Assembly: GCA_947493495.1 (NCBI GenBank)
Contig: CANLRN010000003.1
Coordinates: 83,281-147,280, forward strand
Length of the DNA stretch: 64,000 nucleotides
Direction of reading: 5' to 3'
Origin: an uncultured Aquimarina sp.
GTDB lineage: Bacteria > Bacteroidota > Bacteroidia > Flavobacteriales > Flavobacteriaceae
Part shown: in pieces, positions 32,374-42,507 of the stretch
Layout: each line of letters opens with the position of its first letter
Position numbering within the stretch: position 1 is the first letter of the stretch
Notes under the pieces: model-generated
Told to the model about the DNA's origin: nothing
Databases searched by the model: none
The model's input: only the letters and a program-made list of their open reading frames with translations
Translations under genes and position numbers: made by a program

Positions 32374-33341
32374 TTTGACTTTTCATATTCTCTGGTTTTT
32401 ATTCCTATACCATAGTTCATATGATTAGTTTTAATAAGATTATTAGCCGTACTGTATTTTTTGTCAAAACGTTGCCAAGTTCTATTTTTAAAGAAAACTC
32501 TTCTGGTGAATGTAATATTTTCTTCAATTTTATCTGTAAAAGGCAGTAGAGGCCTGAATGTAGTAGAAATCTTTACAATCCCTTTTCGTGTTTCTATCTC
32601 GTGATATTTTTTTGTATGTTGTAGTTTTCCTTCTTTGTCGGTATATCCTAATACTTGAATAGAAATAAAGACACCTTCTTTTGGGATAAATACTTTATAT
32701 TCTGATATATCCAATTCAAAATTAGGTTTATCCTTATTGGTAATTCTAAATATAATATCTTCTCCAGATATTCTCTTACCAGGATATCCATCATCATTTT
32801 TATAAAATTGCATTTTGAACAAAGTAGAAAAGGATTGTTTTTTTCCTGAGTTATTAGATGTCTCCATTTTTACAGGTAAGTATACTGATGTAATTTTTGT
32901 AGGCTTTGAAGGACTTCTGGGAACAAAGACTGCTATTTCTGACTCTACAGTAGGTAGCCAACATCTAAAATAATCGTTATGAATCTTTGAGTTTTGTTTC
33001 TTTACTTTATACTTACCCAAATTTTCTGCTTGTATAACTACTTCTTGTAATTGATCTACATCCTGAGATAGAAGTATATTTTTGGGTAATTTATCGGTAC
33101 TTACTGTCAGATTTTTATACCCTAGGGAAGAGATATATAGAGAATCTATATCTTTATAGCGTTCTTTAGAAAATTTAAAAACACCATCTATATCTGCAAA
33201 AAGACCATTACCATTACCAAAAGATATAGTAGCATATGAAATTGGTTCTTTTTTTAAGGAATCAATGACAGTATAAGATTGACTATATATCTGATGATGA
33301 TATATAACCAAAAGTAAAAGCACGGGGAATACTCTTTTCAT
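32370..33341 (-). CDS. Carboxypeptidase-like regulatory domain (CarboxypepD_reg-like) protein
   Basis: Signal peptide then 'YTVIDSLKKEPISYATISFGNGNGLFADIDGVFKFS'. Confidence 0.75.
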   Translation of the reverse strand: MKRVFPVLLLLVIYHHQIYSQSYTVIDSLKKEPISYATISFGNGNGLFADIDGVFKFSKERYKDIDSLYISSLGYKNLTVSTDKLPKNILLSQDVDQLQEVVIQAENLGKYKVKKQNSKIHNDYFRCWLPTVESEIAVFVPRSPSKPTKITSVYLPVKMETSNNSGKKQSFSTLFKMQFYKNDDGYPGKRISGEDIIFRITNKDKPNFELDISEYKVFIPKEGVFISIQVLGYTDKEGKLQHTKKYHEIETRKGIVKISTTFRPLLPFTDKIEENITFTRRVFFKNRTWQRFDKKYSTANNLIKTNHMNYGIGIKTREYEKSN

Positions 33342-33510
33342 GACATTTTAAGGTGTTAGTATTTAGGGAATTTACTGAATTATTTTTTGATATTCATAAT
33401 ATTTTGTTATCAAAAAAGAAGCCAAAATAGTAGACGGTAAAATTCATACTTATTTCTATGTAGCGTTTAACCACCTTTGTTATCTATAAACGAGAAGTTT
33501 TTTTGAATCA

Positions 33511-34047
33511 TTAAGTATGAAAAAAACTAAAAACAGATCCGCCATATTTACGAGAATTACTGTAGTGTGGAGCATCACTAATAATTGTATGTTTAGAATG
33601 TTCTATAATAAGAACACCATCATTACTAAGTAGTTCATTTTCGAAAACTAATGATACAATTTTTTTAAACTGTTCTGTAGCAAAATCATATGGGGGGTCA
33701 GCGAAAATGATATCTGATTTTTTTTTATTTTTTTCTAAATAACTAAATACATCATATTTTACGGTATCGATATTAAAATTAAGTTCTTCAGCTATACTTT
33801 TTATATACTTAACACAGCCGTAGTACGAATCTACAGCTATTATTTGCTGCGATCCGCGAGAAGCAAATTCATAACTAATATTTCCTGTACCCGCAAATAA
33901 ATCGAGTACAGCTATCTGAGAAAAATTATATTGGTTGTTAAGGATATTAAATAGCCCTTCTTTTGCCATATCAGTAGTTGGGCGGACAGGTAATTTTTTT
34001 GGTGCCTTTAATCTTTTACTTTTATATATTCCAGAGATGATGCGCAT
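33511..34047 (-). CDS. rsmD: 16S rRNA (guanine966-N2)-methyltransferase
   Basis: 'MRIISGIYKSKRLKAP...RPTTDMAKEGLFNIL', 'VLDLFAGTGNISYEFASRG', 'IIFADPPYDF'. Confidence 0.92.
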   Translation of the reverse strand: MRIISGIYKSKRLKAPKKLPVRPTTDMAKEGLFNILNNQYNFSQIAVLDLFAGTGNISYEFASRGSQQIIAVDSYYGCVKYIKSIAEELNFNIDTVKYDVFSYLEKNKKKSDIIFADPPYDFATEQFKKIVSLVFENELLSNDGVLIIEHSKHTIISDAPHYSNSRKYGGSVFSFFHT

Positions 34048-34056
34048 ATTTTTATT

Positions 34057-34884
34057 CTAAAAATGACTTAATATTACAAAATGCTCATGAGTTGCTATAT
34101 CAGAGAATCGATCAGATAATCGAACGGTATCGGATCTACTCCCAATATCTACGTGTCTTACGTATGTATATGCCAGAGTATAACAATCACTATCTTTATC
34201 AATATGTCCTAAAAATAATAATTTAAACTCTTCTGGATTGAGCCCTAATTGCTCAGCAGTAAACATTAGATAATATATAAAATCTTCACTAGTTTCATAT
34301 CTGTATGAATTGCATAAAATAAGTTTTCCTTTTTTTATAACTATAAGATCGAATGATTTTTTACCCATATGTGCATATACTGTGGTGCGGTCATTATTTT
34401 TTTCTTTAGTAAGTAAGGAATCAATTAAGACAGTAGTCGAATGTTTATATGTAAAAGAGCCAAATGTTTCGAAAAAGAAATTATTAATATTAGTATATGG
34501 GATATATACACTTACAAGCTCGTGTTGATCCATTTCATCATATGCGATAAAGTCTGTTGCTAATATTTTTATATTAAATTGTAGATATTCTTTAAGTAAA
34601 TTAGGGTCAAATAATGTTTTAGGAACTATAGCATATAAGTTATTCTGATAAATAATTTCGATAGTATTGATCGTTATTTGTAGCTCTGGATGATGATCTA
34701 GTGCGTATTTAATCTTATCTAATACTTGTTCTGGGGTTAGCTGTATGCCAAAATTATCTTGATTTAAAAAAATTATTTGCCCTTCTGTATCTGAGACACA
34801 AAAAGAAAGTCCATTCAGACTTACCTGAATGGACAATGTGTATATTATTTTATCTGTACTGCTATTGTTCAGCGTTTGTGTCAT
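34057..34884 (-). CDS. DUF3822 family protein
   Basis: Typical length and position next to rsmD in Flavobacteria; actin-like fold pattern. Confidence 0.7.
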   Translation of the reverse strand: MTQTLNNSSTDKIIYTLSIQVSLNGLSFCVSDTEGQIIFLNQDNFGIQLTPEQVLDKIKYALDHHPELQITINTIEIIYQNNLYAIVPKTLFDPNLLKEYLQFNIKILATDFIAYDEMDQHELVSVYIPYTNINNFFFETFGSFTYKHSTTVLIDSLLTKEKNNDRTTVYAHMGKKSFDLIVIKKGKLILCNSYRYETSEDFIYYLMFTAEQLGLNPEEFKLLFLGHIDKDSDCYTLAYTYVRHVDIGSRSDTVRLSDRFSDIATHEHFVILSHF

Positions 34885-35512
34885 ATGATTTTGGCCAGTT
34901 ACCAGTAGTATTTACCTCTGTCATAGAACCTACAGATAGATGAGTACCATTAACACCATCTACAGATTGTACTTCTTTCTCTTGGAAGACATAATCTTTA
35001 TTTTGATCGTGTAATAAAATATCTTTAGAGACTTTAGCTTCAAAAACTGCAATTCTAATACCGTTTTTATCTATAAAGCCTGCATCTAACTCAAATTTGG
35101 CATCTTTTCCTTCTAGAGGTACATTCATCATTGTTTTATAATTGTCATTATTCTTGAATAAAGAATCTTTTACAGATGCATATCCTAATGTATCCACTAC
35201 TACTGTATCTCTAGGCTCATCGATCTGTAATACTTTATTGAATCGTATGAAACTAGAATCTCTACGTTGAGTAAGTGTAAACTTGGCTGTATCAATAAAG
35301 GCAATTAGTTTTTCTGGATTTTTTTCAAATTTTCCAAGTACAGTTCTATATGCTAATTCTGCATTTCTAATATCTTTAAGTTTTTCAGTTGCTAGTCGAT
35401 AACGACCTTCTTTAAGTTTATCGAATTTTACATTGCCGTATACAGAGTTAAACACCATATAACCCAAGGCTATAATGATTACCCATAGAACTAATTGAAT
35501 AACGATTTTCAT
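34862..35512 (-). CDS. Conserved membrane-anchored hypothetical protein
   Basis: N-terminal TM, coding overlap with downstream gene. Confidence 0.65.
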   Translation of the reverse strand: MKIVIQLVLWVIIIALGYMVFNSVYGNVKFDKLKEGRYRLATEKLKDIRNAELAYRTVLGKFEKNPEKLIAFIDTAKFTLTQRRDSSFIRFNKVLQIDEPRDTVVVDTLGYASVKDSLFKNNDNYKTMMNVPLEGKDAKFELDAGFIDKNGIRIAVFEAKVSKDILLHDQNKDYVFQEKEVQSVDGVNGTHLSVGSMTEVNTTGNWPKSYDTNAEQ

Positions 35513-35647
35513 TTTATAATTTGACTTTTAAAAACATTAGTGTATACGCAAATCTACAATTTTTTTTTAATCGTAAAAGTTTATAGCCAAAAAATCATTA
35601 CTATCTTTGAATTATTAACAGATATCATCAATGAATATAGTTGTCTA

Positions 35648-37075
35648 ATGAAGGAATCAGAATTTTATCAATTACTCAAAGATGATTTCCCTTTTGATCC
35701 AACAGTAAAACAAGATATTGTACTCCAAAAATTATCATTTTTTATACTATCAAGTTCTAAAGATGCTATTTTTTTATTAAAAGGATATGCAGGTACAGGA
35801 AAAACTACACTAATCGGGACATTGGTAAAAAATTTATGGAAAATAAAATTAAATGCTGTACTACTTGCACCTACTGGTCGTGCTGCTAAGGTGATTAGTA
35901 ATTATTCTGGTAGACAGGCGCAAACAATTCACCGTCACATCTATTATCCTAAAAAAAATAGCAAAGGCGGGATGGCTTTTCAGTTAAAACAAAATAGAAG
36001 TAGAAATACCATTTTTATTGTAGATGAAGCCTCTATGATTCCTGATACCCCAAGTGATAATAAATTATTCGAAAACGGATCATTATTAGATGATTTGATG
36101 TTATATGTGTATTCTGGATTTAACTGCAAAATATTGTTTATTGGTGATACTGCTCAATTACCTCCTGTAAAATTAGAAGTAAGTCCTGCTTTAGATTCCA
36201 ATACCTTATCAATAGGCTTTCATAAAGAAGTAACCCAAATTGAATTAGATGAAGTCGTAAGACAGGCAGAAGATAGCGGTATATTGATGAATGCTACTGC
36301 ATTGAGAGAAATACTTACTCAAGGGTTTTATGATACTTTTAGATTTACTACAAGCGCATTCCCAGATATTGTCCGATTAGTTGATAGTCATGAGATTATG
36401 GATGCATTGAATGATTCATACGCTAATACTGGTCAAGAAGAATCTGTAATCATTTTAAGATCCAATAAGCGAGCAAATACCTATAATCAACAGATTAGAG
36501 CCAGAATTCTTTTTCAAGAAGAAGAACTTTCTACTGGAGATTATTTAATGGTAGTAAAGAATAATTATTTTTGGTTAGATACTAAAAGTGAAGCAGGTTT
36601 TATTGCTAATGGCGATATTATCAAAGTATTAGAAATCTATGCAATCAAAGAATTATATGGTTTTCGATTTGCAGAAGTAAAAATCAAAATGGTTGATTAT
36701 CCAGATCAAAAAGCTTTTGAAACTGTATTAATATTAGATACACTTACCTCTGAGACTCCATCATTATCATATGAAGAATCTAATAAGCTATATCAAGAAG
36801 TATTAAAAGATTATGAAGGTGAACGCTCTAAGTATAAAAAATTTATGGGAGTAAAAAACAACTCTTATTACAATGGATTACAGGTAAAATTCTCTTATGC
36901 TGTTACCTGCCATAAATCTCAAGGGGGGCAGTGGAATACCGTATATATAGAACAACCATATTTGCCCGATGGAATGAATAAAGAATACCTGCGATGGTTA
37001 TATACCGCAGTTACTAGAGCTAGAGAGAAATTGTATTTAATAGGGTTTAAAGATAGTTTTTTTGAAGAAAACTAA
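35648..37075 (+). CDS. RecD-like/UvrD-family ATP-dependent DNA helicase
   Basis: 'LLKGYAGTGKTTLIGTLV', 'IFIVDEASMIPD', C-terminal 'TCHKSQGGQWNTVYIE...YTAVTRAREKLYLIG'; start moved to ATG 35648. Confidence 0.9.
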   Translation: MKESEFYQLLKDDFPFDPTVKQDIVLQKLSFFILSSSKDAIFLLKGYAGTGKTTLIGTLVKNLWKIKLNAVLLAPTGRAAKVISNYSGRQAQTIHRHIYYPKKNSKGGMAFQLKQNRSRNTIFIVDEASMIPDTPSDNKLFENGSLLDDLMLYVYSGFNCKILFIGDTAQLPPVKLEVSPALDSNTLSIGFHKEVTQIELDEVVRQAEDSGILMNATALREILTQGFYDTFRFTTSAFPDIVRLVDSHEIMDALNDSYANTGQEESVIILRSNKRANTYNQQIRARILFQEEELSTGDYLMVVKNNYFWLDTKSEAGFIANGDIIKVLEIYAIKELYGFRFAEVKIKMVDYPDQKAFETVLILDTLTSETPSLSYEESNKLYQEVLKDYEGERSKYKKFMGVKNNSYYNGLQVKFSYAVTCHKSQGGQWNTVYIEQPYLPDGMNKEYLRWLYTAVTRAREKLYLIGFKDSFFEEN

Positions 37076-37087
37076 TATCTTTAGAAA

Positions 37088-37651
37088 ATGCAAGAAACGA
37101 TCATAAGTGTATGTCTAGGGGTAGGACTAGCCGCATCTGTTGGTTTTAGGGTGTTTTTGCCATTACTAGCCATGAGCTTAGCGGCCCACTATCAGATAAT
37201 TCCCCTTAATGATCAATGGGCTTGGATAGGAGGAGCCACATCATTGATAGTGTTATCCGTAGCTACAATCATCGAAATTCTAGCCTACTATATCCCTTGG
37301 TTTGATAATTTATTAGATACTATTGCTATTCCATTAGCTGCAGTAGCAGGAACAGCAGTTATGGTATCTACAGTTGCTAATTTAAGCCCTATGATTACAT
37401 GGGCTTTGGCTATTATCGCTGGTGGAGGAACTGCGGCTACTGTAAAAAGTACCATTGGTGCCTCTAGACTTGCATCTACAACTACCACAGCTGGGATTGC
37501 TAATCCCATTATAAGCACAGCAGAAACAGGAACAGCAACTTTTATGGCCGTACTATCCGTGTTTTTACCACTGCTAGCTATTATTTTTGTGATCTTGTTG
37601 TTTTTTGGATTAAGAAAAATTTATAAAAAACTATTTACTAAGACTACTTGA
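37088..37651 (+). CDS. DUF4126 family membrane protein
   Basis: 'GLAASVGFRVFLPLLAMSLAAHYQ', 'TAVMVSTVANLSPMITWALAIIAGGGTAATVKS'. Confidence 0.85.
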   Translation: MQETIISVCLGVGLAASVGFRVFLPLLAMSLAAHYQIIPLNDQWAWIGGATSLIVLSVATIIEILAYYIPWFDNLLDTIAIPLAAVAGTAVMVSTVANLSPMITWALAIIAGGGTAATVKSTIGASRLASTTTTAGIANPIISTAETGTATFMAVLSVFLPLLAIIFVILLFFGLRKIYKKLFTKTT

Positions 37652-37677
37652 TAACTTCATAGAAAAAACTATTTTTG

Positions 37678-39573
37678 ATGTTGGAAAAGCAATCAATTTT
37701 GAACAAAACGAAACTGAAGACCATCGCAATGATACCTGCGAGATATAATGCATCCCGATTTCCAGGGAAATTAATGCAAAATCTAGGTGGGAAAAGTGTT
37801 ATTCTAAGAACTTATGAAGCTACCATAAACACATCATTATTTAGTGATGTATATGTAGTTACTGATAGTAAAATTATATATGATGAAATAGAATCACACG
37901 GAGGCAAAGCTATTATGAGTCTTAAGGATCATGATTGTGGTAGCGATAGAATAGCAGAAGCAGTAGCCAACATGGACATTGATATTGTAGTGAATGTACA
38001 AGGAGATGAACCATTTACTGAGAGAGAAAGTTTAGAGAAAGTACTTAGTGCATTTTATGGAGATGATGCAGATCGTATAGATCTAGCTAGTTTAATGACA
38101 CCGATGAAAGACTGGGATGATATTGTGAATCCTAATAGTGTAAAAGTAATAGTAGACAAAGATGACTATGCTCTTTATTTTTCGAGAGCTCCTATCCCAT
38201 ACCCACGAGATAAAATAGTAGATCACACGTATTACAAACATAAAGGAGTCTATGCTTTTAGAAAACAAGCGCTTTTAGATTTTTTTCATTTACCAATGAG
38301 AACTATAGAGGCTTCAGAAAAGATAGAATGTATTCGGTATCTAGAATATGGTAAAAATATTAAGATGATTGCGACAAACCATGAAGGCGTAGAGATTGAT
38401 ACTCCAGAAGATTTAGAAAAAGCAAATAAAATAATTAATAACGAATCTTTCTTGAATACAGAGCATATAGAAGATTTGCATATAAAAACAACTACCCACA
38501 AAAACTTTCCGATGGTACCGCGTGTAGTTTATGGTAAAGGTAGTTTTGATCAATTAAATGATATTATAGCTCCACAACGTACACAAGGAGCTCCTTTTAT
38601 TTATCTGATAGATGATGTTTTTAAAACAAATACAACATTAATAGTTGATAGGATCAAATTATCTAGTAATGATAAAATAATTTATGTTTCTACAAAAGAA
38701 GAACCAAAAACCTATCAAGTTGATCTTTTAGTATCAGATATAAAACAAGAATTCTCTTTATTGCCAAGTGGAATTATTGGTATTGGAGGAGGTACGGTAT
38801 TAGATCTAGCCAAAGCAGTCTCAATTATGCTTACCAACCCAGGAAGTGCCACTGATTATCAAGGATGGGATTTGGTAAAAAATAAAGCTATTTATCATGC
38901 CGGAATCCCTACTATTTCTGGGACAGGTGCAGAGGTATCCAGAACAACTGTACTCACGGGTCCTGAACGAAAATTAGGAATCAATTCGGATTTTACTCCT
39001 TTTGATCAAGTACTTCTTGATCCAGAATTAATTAAGAGTGTTCCAAAAGATCAATGGTTTTATACCGGTATGGATTGTTACATTCATTGTATAGAGTCAT
39101 TGAATGGGACATACCTAAATGCGTTTAGCCAAAGTTATGGCGAAAAAGCTTTTGAACTCTGTAAAGAAGTTTTCCTAGATACTAAATTAGATAGAGAGTC
39201 TGCAGATGCTAAATTAATGATGGCTTCTTGGCACGGTGGAATGAGTATTGCTTATTCGCAAGTTGGAATTGCTCATGCTATGAGTTATGGATTGGCATAT
39301 GTTTTAGGTACAAAACATGGAATCGGGAATTGTATCGTATTTGATAAACTAGAAGCATATTATCCAGATGGAGTAGCTTTGTTTAAGAAAATGAAATCTA
39401 CGCACGCAATTAATATCCCTACAGGTATTTGTGCAGATGTAACAGAAGAACAATTAGACACTATGACATCTGTAGCTTTAGGATTAACACCCCTATGGGA
39501 AAATGCATTAGGTAAAGATTGGAAAAATATCATTACTGCAGATGTACTAAAAGAAATTTACAAGACATTGTAA
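37678..39573 (+). CDS. kdsB: Fusion: 3-deoxy-manno-octulosonate cytidylyltransferase (KdsB) + iron-containing alcohol dehydrogenase (KdnB-like)
   Basis: N-terminal '[30 protein letters not shown]...VNVQGDEPF...[12 protein letters not shown]'; C-terminal '[13 protein letters not shown]...[18 protein letters not shown]...[21 protein letters not shown]...[26 protein letters not shown]'. Confidence 0.92.
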   Translation: MLEKQSILNKTKLKTIAMIPARYNASRFPGKLMQNLGGKSVILRTYEATINTSLFSDVYVVTDSKIIYDEIESHGGKAIMSLKDHDCGSDRIAEAVANMDIDIVVNVQGDEPFTERESLEKVLSAFYGDDADRIDLASLMTPMKDWDDIVNPNSVKVIVDKDDYALYFSRAPIPYPRDKIVDHTYYKHKGVYAFRKQALLDFFHLPMRTIEASEKIECIRYLEYGKNIKMIATNHEGVEIDTPEDLEKANKIINNESFLNTEHIEDLHIKTTTHKNFPMVPRVVYGKGSFDQLNDIIAPQRTQGAPFIYLIDDVFKTNTTLIVDRIKLSSNDKIIYVSTKEEPKTYQVDLLVSDIKQEFSLLPSGIIGIGGGTVLDLAKAVSIMLTNPGSATDYQGWDLVKNKAIYHAGIPTISGTGAEVSRTTVLTGPERKLGINSDFTPFDQVLLDPELIKSVPKDQWFYTGMDCYIHCIESLNGTYLNAFSQSYGEKAFELCKEVFLDTKLDRESADAKLMMASWHGGMSIAYSQVGIAHAMSYGLAYVLGTKHGIGNCIVFDKLEAYYPDGVALFKKMKSTHAINIPTGICADVTEEQLDTMTSVALGLTPLWENALGKDWKNIITADVLKEIYKTL

Positions 39574-39599
39574 ATTGAGTTCATTACTTTTGAATACTT

Positions 39600-40157
39600 A
39601 TGAAAAAAATAGCCTCTTTTATTTATTACACTATAATGAAATGGAAAATGATAGGAGATTTTGGAGGAGATACAATAAAGAAATGCGTTATAATAGCTGT
39701 TCCACATACCAGCTGGCATGATTTTTATATTGGATTATTGATTAGAAAAATATCTGGTGTAAAAATCAGTTTTATGGGGAAACAAGAATTATTCAAGTGG
39801 CCTTTTGGATGGTATTTCAGAAGAGTAGGAGGGATACCATTAGATAGAACTTCTGGGCAAAATAAAGTTGAGGCTATCGCTAAAGAATTTGAGAAACGTG
39901 AAGAATTACGACTCACCCTTGCTCCCGAAGGAACACGAAAAAAAGTTTCTACTTGGAAAACAGGATTTTATTATATCGCTATAGCTGCTAAAGTACCTAT
40001 TATAATGGTGTCTTTTGATTTTGGGAAGAAGCAAAATGTAATCTCTTCACCTTTTTATCCAACCGATGATATTGATAATGATTTACAATTTATGTATGAT
40101 TTCTTTAAAGACGTAAAAGGAAAAAAACCTGAATATAGTTTTCAACCAAAAAATTAA
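39600..40157 (+). CDS. 1-acyl-sn-glycerol-3-phosphate acyltransferase (PlsC-like)
   Basis: 'VPHTSWHDFYIG' (HX4D), 'RRVGGIPLDRTSGQN', 'LAPEGTRKKVSTWKTGFYYIA'. Confidence 0.88.
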   Translation: MKKIASFIYYTIMKWKMIGDFGGDTIKKCVIIAVPHTSWHDFYIGLLIRKISGVKISFMGKQELFKWPFGWYFRRVGGIPLDRTSGQNKVEAIAKEFEKREELRLTLAPEGTRKKVSTWKTGFYYIAIAAKVPIIMVSFDFGKKQNVISSPFYPTDDIDNDLQFMYDFFKDVKGKKPEYSFQPKN

Positions 40158-40672
40158 AATTTCTGAGTTTTTTCTTTCTTAATCACCTCTTTCTTAGGTT
40201 CTTTCTTTTTTTCTTCTAATGCTCCAGCACCAAAAAGTAATTGAGTGCTAGAAAAAGTAGTCCCAAAGGTTTTTGCAGCATAATAAACTTGCGAGATTGC
40301 ACTCTCTAATTGCTCTGTAGTAAGCTCCTTTAGTGGATGTACGTATGCCGACCATAATACACCATTAGAAATCGCATATTTTACATCTAGTGCAGAATGA
40401 AAATTCGCTGTCATTGAATCCAACAATAAATCCTTATCGAGATTGTTTGACTCTGTTATCGGTGATATAATTCTCATCCGATTATTTTTAGCATCTGTAA
40501 CACACATCATAGGGACTTCTTTATATACGAATTGCCAGTTCCCTTGTACTCCTACAATAGTATCCGAATTCTTAGTGATGATCTCTCCGAGTTTTTCATT
40601 GTCCATATATTGGCCTTGAACATATGCAGTAAGAAAAAAGAATAGAATAGGAGTCAGATATTTCATATACAC
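40154..40672 (-). CDS. Secreted hypothetical protein
   Basis: Signal peptide, 172 aa intact ORF; overlaps stop codon of 39600-40157. Confidence 0.7.
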   Translation of the reverse strand: MYMKYLTPILFFFLTAYVQGQYMDNEKLGEIITKNSDTIVGVQGNWQFVYKEVPMMCVTDAKNNRMRIISPITESNNLDKDLLLDSMTANFHSALDVKYAISNGVLWSAYVHPLKELTTEQLESAISQVYYAAKTFGTTFSSTQLLFGAGALEEKKKEPKKEVIKKEKTQKF

Positions 40673-40750
40673 TATTTTTAATTATGTCGAAAAGATACTA
40701 CAAAAATAACAAATAGACTTTCAGTTATTAATAGTTAACAAAGAGCGTAT

Positions 40751-40809
40751 CTTGAGTAATGCTTTGAACTACAAATGCTAAATTTTTCGATTGAAAAGCA
40801 TTACTCAAG
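40751..40809. repeat. Perfect 15-bp inverted repeat
   Basis: CTTGAGTAATGCTTT (40751-40765) / AAAGCATTACTCAAG (40795-40809). Confidence 0.8.
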
Positions 40810-40957
40810 AGTTTAAACAAAAAGTGCATTCGGTTATTATTTCGAATCAGATACATCTTCTATATATGTTTTGGTATCAAAGACTAATTTAAAGTACTTA
40901 AAAAATAGTAAGTCGAAAACACTTAATTTTTGAAAAAGAAAGAAGTACATTTTTTTC

Positions 40958-40990
40958 AAAGCCTTTTGTTTATTCAAAAGGCTTTTTTTT
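40958..40990 (+). terminator. Rho-independent terminator not obviously belonging to any annotated + strand gene
   Basis: AAAGCCTTTTG-tttatt-CAAAAGGCTTT TTTTT. Confidence 0.8.
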
Positions 40991-41004
40991 AGCTGTATTA
41001 TTCA

Positions 41005-41181
41005 TTGAACCCGCTTTATGCAATAGAAAATTTATTACATCTTGTAGCTACCGCAAATACTAACGCTGCACTGCGTTTTTTAATTTCACCATAGCCGTGC
41101 TATGCAAAAATTAAGAAAACACTAGTATTTCTTGCATCTACAAGCTTCTTGACAACCTTCTATTGCATAAAGCGGGTTGAA
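41005..41181. repeat. 177-bp MITE/REP-like imperfect palindrome, family A copy 1
   Basis: Terminal inverted repeats AACCCGCTTTATGCAATAGAA; near-identical inverted copy at 56510-56686. Confidence 0.88.
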
Positions 41182-41198
41182 GTGGTTTAAACCACTTC
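41179..41198. repeat. Perfect 20-bp palindrome abutting family A copy 1
   Basis: GAAGTGGTTTAAACCACTTC. Confidence 0.75.
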
Positions 41199-41402
41199 AT
41201 TAAGAAATCCATGTCTAACTATTCAAATTGCTGCATACACTACCGTTTCAATATGTTTTTTGATGTATATTTTTATAATCGGTGGGTAAAAAGAGCTATT
41301 TTAAGTAGGTGTTTTTACCTCAGAAGTGGTATTATTTACATTCTTTACTCTGTTCTCACAATTGACAATTTATACTATAAAAAATATAGATTTTAAAATG
41401 AT

Positions 41403-42128
41403 TTAATTCTCAGAAGATGATTCTTCCATTGTATGGTAGACGTTCTGTACATCATCGTCTTCTTCAATTTTTTCTAATAACTTTTCTACATCTGCAGCTT
41501 GTGCTGCTGTCAATTTTTTGGTTACCTGTGGTATACGCTCAAAACCAGAAGATAAGATTTCTATTTCTCTGCTCTCTAATTCTTTTTGGATAGTACCAAA
41601 ACTACCGAATGGCGCATAAATTAATATACCATCTTCATCCTGAAACACTTCTTCGGCTCCAAAATCAATAAACTCTAATTCTAGTTCTTCTGGGTCTAAT
41701 CCTTCGCTATTAATTCTAAAATTACAAGTGTGATCGAACATAAATTCTACAGAACCGGATGTTCCTAAATTGCCATCGCACTTATTAAAATAAGATCGAA
41801 TATTGGCTACCGTTCTGTTATTATTATCTGTTGCCGTTTCTACAAGAATAGCAATGCCATGAGGTGCATATCCTTCGAAAAGGACTTCTTTATAGTCACT
41901 TTGATCCTTGTCTGAAGCTTTTTTAATGGCTCGTGCAACATTATCTTTTGGCATATTTACAGACTTTGCATTCTGTATAACTGCTCTAAGACGAGAGTTA
42001 GAAGCAGGGTCAGGACCCCCTTCTTTAACAGCCATTACAATATCTTTGCCTATTCTAGTAAAAGCTTTGGACATTGCTGACCAACGTTTCATTTTACGTG
42101 CTTTTCTAAACTCAAAAGCTCTTCCCAT
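41403..42128 (-). CDS. YebC/PmpR (TACO1) family protein
   Basis: 'MGRAFEFRKARKMKRWSAMSKAFTRIGKDIVMAVKEGGPDPASNSRLRAVIQNAKSVNMPKDNVARAIKKA'. Confidence 0.95.
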   Translation of the reverse strand: MGRAFEFRKARKMKRWSAMSKAFTRIGKDIVMAVKEGGPDPASNSRLRAVIQNAKSVNMPKDNVARAIKKASDKDQSDYKEVLFEGYAPHGIAILVETATDNNNRTVANIRSYFNKCDGNLGTSGSVEFMFDHTCNFRINSEGLDPEELELEFIDFGAEEVFQDEDGILIYAPFGSFGTIQKELESREIEILSSGFERIPQVTKKLTAAQAADVEKLLEKIEEDDDVQNVYHTMEESSSEN

Positions 42129-42210
42129 AATCTAATTTTAAAAAAATACGAATACAAACATAAGTAGAAACCCAATGTTTAGCAAGTGAAGAATGTATTT
42201 ACATATATTT

Positions 42211-42495
42211 TTATTCCTCTTCTACAATATCATCAATAGCTTTGGCTAACAGAAAGTCTTTTTCGGTAACTCCACCAGCGTCATGAGTAGATAAGCTTAT
42301 ATTCACTACATTGTATACATTAGACCAATCAGGGTGATGATTGAGTGCTTCTGCCTCAAAAGCGATACGAGACATTGCAGAAAAGGCATCTTTAAAATTT
42401 TCGAATTCAAAAGAAGTATGGATGCTATTGTCTTTATATTCCCAGCCTTCGGTAGATGTAAGTCGGTCTGTAATTTCAGTTTCCGTTAGTTTCAT
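42211..42495 (-). CDS. phhB: 4a-hydroxytetrahydrobiopterin dehydratase
   Basis: 'FKDAFSAMSRIAFEAEALNHHPDWSNVYNVVNISLSTHDAGGVTEKD'. Confidence 0.92.
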   Translation of the reverse strand: MKLTETEITDRLTSTEGWEYKDNSIHTSFEFENFKDAFSAMSRIAFEAEALNHHPDWSNVYNVVNISLSTHDAGGVTEKDFLLAKAIDDIVEEE

Positions 42496-42507
42496 AGAGT
42501 GAGTATT

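Noticed and set aside
41211-41396. 61-aa + strand ORF next to family A copy 1
   Set aside because: No homology pattern, low-complexity Tyr/Phe-rich composition typical of AT-rich noncoding DNA.
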